Below, one piece after another: positions 1-6,215 of a stretch of 17,932 bases of DNA. A program made the translations under genes and the position numbers. The stretch's first letter is position 1. Every line of letters begins with the position of its first letter. Below the pieces are notes generated by a model. That model did no database searches, was not told the origin of the DNA, and saw only the letters and a program-made list of their open reading frames with translations. The stretch comes from Clostridiaceae bacterium (lineage in GTDB: Bacteria > Bacillota > Clostridia > Oscillospirales > Acutalibacteraceae). The DNA is taken from contig JAEEHZ010000136.1 of NCBI GenBank assembly GCA_016281115.1, positions 1-17,932 on the forward strand. The letters are read 5' to 3'.

Positions 1-736
1 TCCTTGTTGTCGTAGTCCACATAACTAATTTAACTTTCTCTGGGTCAATTCCCATTGCGGAGCATTTGCCCTTGTCGTCTGTACCTTTGAATTTTACATA
101 TTTGGAATGGCAGGGATCTTCCGAATACTCAATCTCTGCTTCGGCTAATGCTGTTTTACAATCGGGGCACCAATAAACAGGCTTAAGTCCTTTATAAATG
201 TAGCCCTTGCAAGCCATTTCGGCAAAAACTTCAATTTGCTTTGCCTCAAACTCGTGCTTTAAGGTAATATACGGGTTATCCCATTCGCCTATATTTCCCA
301 AACGCTTAAACTGGTTGCGCTGGTCGTCTATATACCCCATAGCAAACTCGCGGCAAATTTTTCTTAATTCAACGTCGTCTATTTCCGTTGAATTTCTTAT
401 TCCCGCTTTTGCTCTCGCTTTAAGCTCTGTGGGCAAACCGTGGGTGTCCCAGCCGGGAACATAAGGTGCCTTAAAGCCCGACATATTTTTATATCTTATT
501 ATAAAATCTTTGAGGACTTTGTTAAGCGCAGTTCCCAAATGTATATTTCCGTTTGCATAAGGCGGTCCGTCGTGAAGTATGAACAAAGGCTTGCCTTCGT
601 TTTTCTCCATTAATTTTTCATATATCTTGCTTTCATTCCATTTTTTAAGCATTACGGGCTCAGACTGAGGCAAGCCGCCTCTCATCGGAAACTCGGTGCT
701 TGGCAAATTAAGTGTTGCGTTATAATCTTGTGACAT
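1..736 (-). CDS. ileS: Isoleucyl-tRNA synthetase, N-terminal part (runs off the window)
   Basis: Class I aminoacyl-tRNA synthetase that charges tRNA-Ile in the cytoplasm. The first 245 residues are visible and the reading frame is open to the window edge. The HIGH-type signature HDGPPYANGNIHLG is at about residues 55-68, followed by PGWDTHGLP at about 94-102 and a YWCPDCKTALAEAEIEY block typical of IleRS. The KMSKS loop, most of the editing domain and the anticodon-binding part lie outside. The ATG at 736 is preceded by an AGGAGAG ribosome binding site. It is the last visible gene of the division operon, 43 bases after divIVA, the same order as in Bacillus (divIVA-ileS). The last two visible codons read T-R where IleRS normally has P-W (WTTTPWT); this is treated as a finding. 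Family assignment is very secure. Confidence 0.97.
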   Translation of the reverse strand, partial: MSQDYNATLNLPSTEFPMRGGLPQSEPVMLKKWNESKIYEKLMEKNEGKPLFILHDGPPYANGNIHLGTALNKVLKDFIIRYKNMSGFKAPYVPGWDTHGLPTELKARAKAGIRNSTEIDDVELRKICREFAMGYIDDQRNQFKRLGNIGEWDNPYITLKHEFEAKQIEVFAEMACKGYIYKGLKPVYWCPDCKTALAEAEIEYSEDPCHSKYVKFKGTDDKGKCSAMGIDPEKVKLVMWTTTTR

Positions 737-779
737 CTTTTATGTGTTCTCTCCTGTTCTTGATTTATAAATACTGTTA

Positions 780-1805
780 TCAAAAAAATCTGCTCGATTT
801 GTTGTTATCACGCATATCTTTTTTGTTTACGTCTACTATCTTAACATCATCGTCTTCCGATGCATCATCGTCTGCATCAATATGAGCTGTGTCTATCGTT
901 CTTGACGTATAGTTTATCCTGCTGTGCCTGTCGGGCAAAGAAACTTTGACCTTTTGCTTCTGCGTGGAAAACTCACCTGTTGTAAATTGTTCCTGACGGC
1001 TGTCATCGGGGGCATTTTCTTTTGCTTTTTCCGCAGAAAGGCGTTCTGCTTCTTCTTTAACCTTTTGTGTATCAAATTCAAGAGTACGCTGTATTATTTC
1101 GTCAAAATCGTTTTCCACGGCTTCAAAGCGCTCCTGATAGCTTTGCAGATGTGTTTTGGATTTTTCGCGGGTGGGATACATTTCGTCGAGCTGACGGGCA
1201 GTGTCCTGCACTGAATCGCTTGAAGGCAATCCCACGATAACCTGTAAATGAGATTTATATTTCTCTATAAGCTCATTACGGAAAAGTACGATCTTTTCCT
1301 GCAGGTCTATATAATCCTGCTTTGCTTTTTCTATTTCCGCGTTTACGCTGTCCTGCTGTATCCTTGCGTCTCTTATTATTGCGTCTGCGCGGCTCTGGGC
1401 GTCGCTGATTATTTTAGCTGCGTCTTCCGATGCGTCGGCTCTCGTTTGGCGCGCGTCGTCAAGTGCGTTTTGAACTTCCTTTTGCAAACGCACCTTTACT
1501 TCTTCCGTTTTTCTGTCGGCGGTCTCCATAATTCTCTTGGCGTTGTATTCCGCCTCTGCCTCTATTTCCGACTTTCTTTTCTGTGCGTTATCTATGGCAT
1601 CTTTTATATTCTGCTCGTCGTTTCTGTATTGCTCTACTCTGTCGCCCAAAATTTTCAGCTTTTTCGTAAGCTCCGCACGCTGCTTTTCATACGCTTCAAA
1701 TGTGGCGCATACTTCATTAAGCAAAGCGTCAACTTCGTCTATTTTGTAGCCGCCCATCATTGTTTTTGTAAGCCCGGCGTTTTTTATATCATTAATATTA
1801 AGCAT
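780..1805 (-). CDS. divIVA: DivIVA-family cell-division / polarity protein
   Basis: Membrane-curvature-sensing coiled-coil scaffold that marks the septum and poles in Gram-positive bacteria. The N-terminus (MLNINDIKNAG... GGYKIDEVDALLNEV) matches the DivIVA lipid-binding domain, where a glycine-tyrosine pair and an acidic stretch precede the first coiled coil. Residues of about 30-260 are almost entirely heptad-rich coiled coil (Glu/Lys/Ala/Gln). The C-terminal about 80 residues are low-complexity, with an acidic patch (DADDDASEDDD) and a basic ending NNKSSRFF. The ATG at 1805 (341 aa) is chosen because family members begin with ML-x-P/N-x-DI. A GTG four codons upstream (1817) is in frame, but neither start has a ribosome binding site at normal distance. 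The protein is longer than Bacillus DivIVA (about 160 aa), as is usual in Clostridia. It lies between sepF and ileS. Confidence 0.93.
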   Translation of the reverse strand: MLNINDIKNAGLTKTMMGGYKIDEVDALLNEVCATFEAYEKQRAELTKKLKILGDRVEQYRNDEQNIKDAIDNAQKRKSEIEAEAEYNAKRIMETADRKTEEVKVRLQKEVQNALDDARQTRADASEDAAKIISDAQSRADAIIRDARIQQDSVNAEIEKAKQDYIDLQEKIVLFRNELIEKYKSHLQVIVGLPSSDSVQDTARQLDEMYPTREKSKTHLQSYQERFEAVENDFDEIIQRTLEFDTQKVKEEAERLSAEKAKENAPDDSRQEQFTTGEFSTQKQKVKVSLPDRHSRINYTSRTIDTAHIDADDDASEDDDVKIVDVNKKDMRDNNKSSRFF

Positions 1806-1882
1806 AACAACAAACACGGTATAAATCTGCGAAAATTTATATCGTTCCTTTCCCCTTTAATATTAATTTGTTTTATATAATA

Positions 1883-2362
1883 TCAGCAATAGATATCGTT
1901 TCTCTCAAGCTCATCGAGAAGGTCGTCGCCTGTCAGGTTTATATTCTGCGGGAGAATTATAAAAGTCTTTGTGGCTATTCTTTTGATATTTCCGTTATTC
2001 GCAAATGCTACGCCGCCCAAAAAGTCAAGTGTTCTGCGCGCAACCTCTCCGTTTGCGTTTTCAAGGTTCAAAACAACCGTGTTTTTATGATTAAGCTCTG
2101 TTGCTATTGTTTTTGTTTCGTCTCCGAAATTGATTGGCTTGAATAGAATAACCTTGAGCTTGGCAGTTGCGCTTATCTCCTGACCGCTTATTGAAGAAAC
2201 CCTTGATGAACGCGAAGATGCAGTTCTGCTTTCCGTAAAAGCAGAATAATCCTGGTCATAAGATTCGTCCTCGAAATCGGTATCAAAATCGTTGTAATCG
2301 GCGTTTTCGTCTGCTTGGGGGAAAAATCCCATTCTCTTGATCTTGTTTACAAAATTTGCCAT
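1883..2362 (-). CDS. sepF: Cell division protein SepF
   Basis: Membrane anchor and bundling factor for FtsZ at the division ring. It has 159 residues, the usual size. Residues 1-12 (MANFVNKIKRMG) fit the amphipathic membrane-binding helix. Residues 15-60 are an acidic then serine-rich linker. Residues of about 66-146 form the compact SepF domain, with KVILFKPINFGDETKTIA, VVLNLEN, RRTLDFLGGVAFANNG and TFIILPQNINLTG. The ATG at 2362 follows a GGAGGG ribosome binding site. It sits 18 bases after yggS and upstream of divIVA, reproducing the ylmE-sepF-divIVA order of Firmicutes. The ylmG and ylmH genes usually found between sepF and divIVA are absent here. Confidence 0.96.
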   Translation of the reverse strand: MANFVNKIKRMGFFPQADENADYNDFDTDFEDESYDQDYSAFTESRTASSRSSRVSSISGQEISATAKLKVILFKPINFGDETKTIATELNHKNTVVLNLENANGEVARRTLDFLGGVAFANNGNIKRIATKTFIILPQNINLTGDDLLDELERNDIYC

Positions 2363-2380
2363 TATATATACCCTCCGTAA

Positions 2381-3109
2381 TCAATAATATACTCTTTTTC
2401 CGAAAAGCGCCGAACCTATTCTAACCATAGTGGCGCCTTCCTCTATTGCCGCGGCATAATCGTCAGACATACCCATCGACAGTATATGTATATTTACATT
2501 ATCCATTTTTTTGGACTGAATGTCAATAAACATCTTATAAATCTTTGAAAAATATTTTCTGTTTTCGTCCTGATTCTCACAAATGGGCGGAATTGTCATA
2601 AGACCTTTTATGCTTATCCCCTTAAACTGTCTTGCTTCATCAATGAACTCATAAAGCCTTTCGGTATCTACTCCCCATTTACTTTGCTCACCTGCTGCGT
2701 TTACCTCTATGAGCACATCTATACATTTGTTAAGCTCCTCTGCCCGCTTAGATATCTCACCTGCAAGCTTGATACTGTCAACAGACTGTATCAGGGTAAC
2801 TTTATCTATAATCTGCTTTACTTTGTTCGTTTGCAAATGGCCTATAAACTGAAGTTCCGCGTTTTTCAGGTCATATTCGTCATATTTCTGCAAAAGCTCC
2901 TGAACCTTGTTTTCGCCTATATATTTAAGCCCCAATGAGATCGCGTGATTGATTATCTCGCACGGAACCGTTTTAACAGCCGATAAAAATATTACTTCTT
3001 CACGTGATTTTCCGACCTTTTGGCAGGCGTTACTTATTCTTTCGTTAATGAGCTTATAGTTATATTCTATATCCTTTAAATTAAACTCAGTTAACGATCT
3101 TACCGTCAT
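2381..3109 (-). CDS. yggS: YggS/YlmE-family PLP-binding protein
   Basis: Single-domain fold-type III (alanine-racemase-like barrel) protein of the COG0325/YggS family, which binds pyridoxal phosphate and maintains PLP and amino-acid homeostasis. It has no established catalytic activity. It has 242 residues, full length. The PLP lysine is K46 in FLSAVKTVP. Other family signatures are KYIGENKVQE (about 62-71), FIGHLQTNK, SVDS, and the C-terminal LSMGMSDDYAAAIEEGATMVRIGSALFG, which holds the phosphate-binding end of the barrel. The ATG at 3109 follows an AGGGGGC ribosome binding site. The start overlaps the end of the HlyD-like gene by 23 bases, so translation is probably coupled. In Firmicutes this gene (ylmE) regularly precedes sepF. 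Confidence 0.96.
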   Translation of the reverse strand: MTVRSLTEFNLKDIEYNYKLINERISNACQKVGKSREEVIFLSAVKTVPCEIINHAISLGLKYIGENKVQELLQKYDEYDLKNAELQFIGHLQTNKVKQIIDKVTLIQSVDSIKLAGEISKRAEELNKCIDVLIEVNAAGEQSKWGVDTERLYEFIDEARQFKGISIKGLMTIPPICENQDENRKYFSKIYKMFIDIQSKKMDNVNIHILSMGMSDDYAAAIEEGATMVRIGSALFGKRVYY

Positions 3110-4385
3110 ACAAATCTGCCCCCTGTGTTACAACATCGTCATACAATCTTATTGTACCATATTCTGTCAAGATTTGCTCGGGGTCTGAGTCGCAGATAAC
3201 ATAGTTTGACGATGAATATATAATGGATATTTCTCTGAACATAAGCTCTTTTGCGTATTTTATATACACGCCCTGTACTTTTTGCATCTTCTTGTATTCG
3301 TTGCCGTCGGAGTCTGTTGTTTTTACCTCGACCTCTGCGGTGCGAATCGCCTTTTTGGGTATTCTCAACCCTTCGTAATAATTTATATCTATTCTTATGT
3401 CTTCGTTTCTCAAATTCACAAGGTGAGAATTTATCTCGCTGCATTTGAATACAGCCAAGCCGTTTGTGTTTTTGTTTTTCTGGTTTATCTTTACAAGCTG
3501 CGCAGGCACTTTATCAAACGAAGAAGATGTAAATGTTATATAGACCTTTCCGCTTGAAGAATTAAGTTTTAAAGCCTCCTGCGATGTTACAGGGCATACC
3601 ACATACCACTCAAATTCTGTTATTACCTTGCCTACGGTGTTTTTTGCCACTGTTTTTTTGCTTATTGTTTGATAATCGTCTATTGTCATTTTCTCTATGT
3701 TTTTATATTCAAAGCAGTCCTCGTAGCCATCACAATAAGACGAAAAAATGCCCGATTTACCCACCGGTATCTCCGCATAATCGCCTGCGGCGCCCGATGA
3801 ATATGAGGAGAGCCTGTCTTTCAAATAATTAACTCTGTCGTCAAAATTTTTTACTTCTCCGGTCAGATATTTTCGCTCGTTGATATAGTACATAATGTTA
3901 TTTCTCAAATCAAAAAGCTCCGAATAATCACCGTTAATAACAGCAGTATTATAATTGCATAAAGACGTTGTTATCTGATTTTCAACAACATTTATTCCCA
4001 CGGATATTCTTTTCAGTCCGTCGTTCAGCTTTTTAAGGCTTGCAAGCTCATTTTTTTCACGCTCGCTCTCAAGCCCCGTGGTGGTTGCCGTTTGAGAAGA
4101 AAACACCTTTGCCACAACCGAGGCGCTGTTTACTTTTTCCCCGTCATTTACCGTATACGATACAAAACCGCTGTCAGATGAAGTTATAGGCTGCTCCTGC
4201 CTTAAAACAAGGCAAGACGCGTCTATTGACTCAGCCACGCGCGACGAGTACACTTTTTCAGTAACTATCATTGAGAAATGAGCCGACAGCATAGCATACA
4301 CAATATAGAAAATAATAAGCATAAAAAGCAATGCTATTCCGAGTCTTTTTAATATCTTAGTTACCGTATATACCGCCCCTTTCAC
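3087..4385 (-). CDS. HlyD-like membrane-anchored adaptor protein
   Basis: Probable envelope protein of the HlyD / membrane-fusion-adaptor style. One hydrophobic segment lies near the N-terminus (RLGIALLFMLIIFYIVYAML, about residues 14-33). It is followed by an extracytoplasmic part that starts with a lipoyl/barrel-like hairpin (LVLRQEQPITSSDSGFVSYTV, then NDGEKVNSASVVAKVF). A helical region (about 100-180) and a C-terminal beta-rich part follow. This layout fits HlyD-type adaptors, but no ABC or RND transporter partner is adjacent. The GTG at 4385 (432 aa) is preferred because it reduces the overlap with miaA to 29 bases and has GGA upstream; a TTG at 4430 would add 15 residues. Its end overlaps yggS. 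The gene is embedded in the division operon, so a role in envelope or septum biology is plausible but inferred. Function is unproven. Confidence 0.72.
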   Translation of the reverse strand: MKGAVYTVTKILKRLGIALLFMLIIFYIVYAMLSAHFSMIVTEKVYSSRVAESIDASCLVLRQEQPITSSDSGFVSYTVNDGEKVNSASVVAKVFSSQTATTTGLESEREKNELASLKKLNDGLKRISVGINVVENQITTSLCNYNTAVINGDYSELFDLRNNIMYYINERKYLTGEVKNFDDRVNYLKDRLSSYSSGAAGDYAEIPVGKSGIFSSYCDGYEDCFEYKNIEKMTIDDYQTISKKTVAKNTVGKVITEFEWYVVCPVTSQEALKLNSSSGKVYITFTSSSFDKVPAQLVKINQKNKNTNGLAVFKCSEINSHLVNLRNEDIRIDINYYEGLRIPKKAIRTAEVEVKTTDSDGNEYKKMQKVQGVYIKYAKELMFREISIIYSSSNYVICDSDPEQILTEYGTIRLYDDVVTQGADLYDGKIVN

Positions 4386-5313
4386 ATATTTCCACAGCCC
4401 TGCACAGTATTTTTGAAATATCAAAGTCAAACAGGTCTATGTCTATCCAATTTATTCTATCGTTGCGCAAAAACCACGTAAGCTGTCTTTTTGCATAACG
4501 TCTTGTTTCTCTTTTCAGGTTGTCTACAGCCTCATTTAAAGAGATTACACCGTCAAAATAAGGCTTAAGCTCTTTATAACCGATTGCCGCACTTGCAGTA
4601 GAACTCATATTTTTACCGAGCATTTTTTTCGCTTCATCTAAAAGCCCCTGCTCCAGCATATTATCAACACGCATATTTATTCTGTTATACAGGTTTTCCC
4701 TGTCAGCGCACTTAAGCCCTATATAAACCGCATCGTAAGGCGACGGCACAGCGCGTGAATTTATCTTTTGCTCCGTCATTGTTTTGCCTGTTGAATAATA
4801 TATTTCAAGCGCTCTAAGCACACGCTTTGTATTGTTTATATGTATGTTACCGGCGGCTTCGGGGTCAATTCTTTTCAGCTCATCATAAAGAGGCTGTATT
4901 CCCTCGTTATTAAGTCTTTCGTTTAGTTGTTCGCGTATTTTTTGATTGCCCTCTTCTTTTGCAAAGCTTAAATTATTAAGTAAAGAGTCTATATACAGCC
5001 CTGTTCCTCCTGCCACAACGGGCAGTTTTTTATTGTCGCTTATCATTTTTATTATCTTATGAGCCTTCTGCACATAATCCGAAACACTGCTCTGCTGCTC
5101 GGGCGGCAGATAATCTATCATATAATGGGGTATACCCTGCATTTCATCCTTTGTGGGCTTCGCGCTCGCTATGTTCATTTCTTTGTAGATCTGCATTGAA
5201 TCGGCAGAGACTATTTCTCCGTTAAATCTTTTTGCAAGCTGAACCGCCAACGCTGTTTTTCCCGAAGCGGTAGGGCCTGCAACGGCAATTACCTTTACTT
5301 TGTTATTTGTCAT
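4357..5313 (-). CDS. miaA: tRNA dimethylallyltransferase
   Basis: Transfers a dimethylallyl group from DMAPP to N6 of adenosine 37, next to the anticodon of tRNAs reading UNN codons. It is the first step of i6A/ms2i6A formation. It has 318 residues, the normal size. The P-loop GPTASGKT is at 13-20, with VSADSMQIYKEM at about 35-46 (family signature with the catalytic-region aspartate), KPTKDEMQGIPHYMID, and VVAGGTGLYIDSL, which lines the prenyl-donor channel. The C-terminal half has the RRYAKRQLTWFLRN motif, which contacts tRNA. The ATG at 5313 follows an AGGGGGC ribosome binding site. It lies 29 bases after the HAD gene and overlaps the next gene, so it is part of the same operon. Confidence 0.97.
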   Translation of the reverse strand: MTNNKVKVIAVAGPTASGKTALAVQLAKRFNGEIVSADSMQIYKEMNIASAKPTKDEMQGIPHYMIDYLPPEQQSSVSDYVQKAHKIIKMISDNKKLPVVAGGTGLYIDSLLNNLSFAKEEGNQKIREQLNERLNNEGIQPLYDELKRIDPEAAGNIHINNTKRVLRALEIYYSTGKTMTEQKINSRAVPSPYDAVYIGLKCADRENLYNRINMRVDNMLEQGLLDEAKKMLGKNMSSTASAAIGYKELKPYFDGVISLNEAVDNLKRETRRYAKRQLTWFLRNDRINWIDIDLFDFDISKILCRAVEICERGGIYGN

Positions 5314-5342
5314 ATTTGCCGCCCCCTAACGCTTATTATGTC

Positions 5343-5993
5343 TTACAGCTTGTCCGCGATATTAACAATATCTACGGGCTCTGCGGCGATAAAGTCCGCG
5401 CCCTCGTTTTCGAGCTCTTCCCTTGTTCTGAAGCCCCACAGCACACCGCAGGATCTCATTTTTGCGTTTTTAGCCGTTTGTATATCAACGTTGCTGTCGC
5501 CGATAAACAAACATTCTTCGGGTTTTATGTTATCCCTCTTAAGAAAGCACATCATAAGCTCAGCATCGGGCTTTGGGCTGTAACCGTCTCTGTTGCCTGC
5601 ATACCATAAAAAGCTTACATCGGGAAAAAGCTCTTTAAGTATTATGCCAACGTATTCATCTGCTTTGTTTGAATAAACGGCTAACTGTATACCTTTATTT
5701 AAAAGTGCTTTAAGCATTTCGTTTATTCCCGTATATGCCTTGGTTTTATCGGTAAGATGATTTGCGTAATAATCTTTGAAGTCACGCAGCAGTTCTTGCA
5801 AAACTGCCTTGTCTTCGGTATTTGCGGCACGGCTTATAAGCTTCGGTATGCCGTTGCCGACAAAATATTTATATTCATCTAACGTGTGCGTGGGCAAGCC
5901 TTGTCTCTTTAATGCATAGTCGGCTGCGTGAGATAAATCTTCTATTGTATCTGCGGTTGTTCCGTCTAAATCAAAAATACACAGCTTAAGCAT
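5343..5993 (-). CDS. HAD-family hydrolase, phosphoglycolate-phosphatase-like
   Basis: Haloacid-dehalogenase-superfamily phosphatase (subfamily IA, Gph/PgmB-like), 216 residues. Motif I is IFDLDGTTAD (nucleophile D8, acid/base D10). A helical cap covers about 15-80. Motif II is the serine in LAVYSNKAD. Motif III is the lysine in GYSPKPDAEL, and motif IV is CLFIGDSNVDIQTAKNA with the metal-binding aspartates. The substrate cannot be told from sequence; phosphoglycolate phosphatase is the usual annotation. The ATG at 5993 has a GAAAGGGC ribosome binding site. This is the first gene of the minus-strand operon, immediately downstream of the promoter at 6044-6072. Confidence 0.9.
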   Translation of the reverse strand: MLKLCIFDLDGTTADTIEDLSHAADYALKRQGLPTHTLDEYKYFVGNGIPKLISRAANTEDKAVLQELLRDFKDYYANHLTDKTKAYTGINEMLKALLNKGIQLAVYSNKADEYVGIILKELFPDVSFLWYAGNRDGYSPKPDAELMMCFLKRDNIKPEECLFIGDSNVDIQTAKNAKMRSCGVLWGFRTREELENEGADFIAAEPVDIVNIADKL

Positions 5994-6043
5994 TTTTATG
6001 CCCTTTCATTATTTCTTTACATACTCATATATGCACATTTTAT

Positions 6044-6072
6044 AGTATATCAACATTCAGACGCATTTTCAA
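6044..6072 (-). promoter_or_regulatory. Sigma-A-type promoter of the HAD-miaA-yggS-sepF-divIVA-ileS operon
   Basis: On the minus strand a -35 box TTGAAA (6067-6072) and a -10 box TATACT (6044-6049) are separated by exactly 17 bases. The predicted start of transcription is near 6037, giving a leader of about 40 bases before the HAD gene. No other promoter of similar quality was seen upstream of the later genes. Confidence 0.75.
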
Positions 6073-6123
6073 TGTATTTGTCACTTTTTATTATGAATTT
6101 TTTTGAACTTATTTTAGGTTTTT

Positions 6124-6174
6124 TCAATATTTGTGATTATTTTTCTCATTTAGAAAAATAATCACAAATATTGA
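6124..6174. repeat. Perfect 51-bp inverted repeat (23-bp arms, 5-base loop) between divergent promoters
   Basis: The left arm 6124-6146 and right arm 6152-6174 are exact reverse complements over 23 bases, separated by CATTT. The arms are AT-rich with a central TTGTGATTA / TAATCACAA core. No T-run follows on either strand, and the flanking genes diverge, so a terminator role is unlikely. The right arm ends 10 bases before the -10 box of the plus-strand gene and covers its -35 position. That would suit an operator, a cruciform or the remnant of a small mobile repeat. Confidence 0.85.
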
Positions 6175-6181
6175 GTGTTTA

Positions 6182-6190
6182 TGCTAAAAT
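6182..6190 (+). promoter_or_regulatory. Extended -10 promoter element for the dockerin-propeller gene
   Basis: TGC followed directly by TAAAAT forms an extended -10 element. No good -35 box lies 17 bases upstream, because that place is occupied by the inverted-repeat arm. The predicted leader is only about 20-25 bases and includes GGAG at 6208-6211. Confidence 0.45.
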
Positions 6191-6215
6191 ATGGCGGATT
6201 ATTTATTGGAGATGA

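Noticed and set aside
1248..1880. 210-codon plus-strand frame opposite divIVA
   Set aside because: Antisense shadow of the coiled-coil gene; Cys/Phe/Tyr-rich translation and no start signals, while the minus strand encodes a clear DivIVA.
6124..6174. Palindrome considered as a rho-independent terminator
   Set aside because: No T-run on either side, AT-rich stem, and the flanking genes diverge, so nothing needs terminating there.
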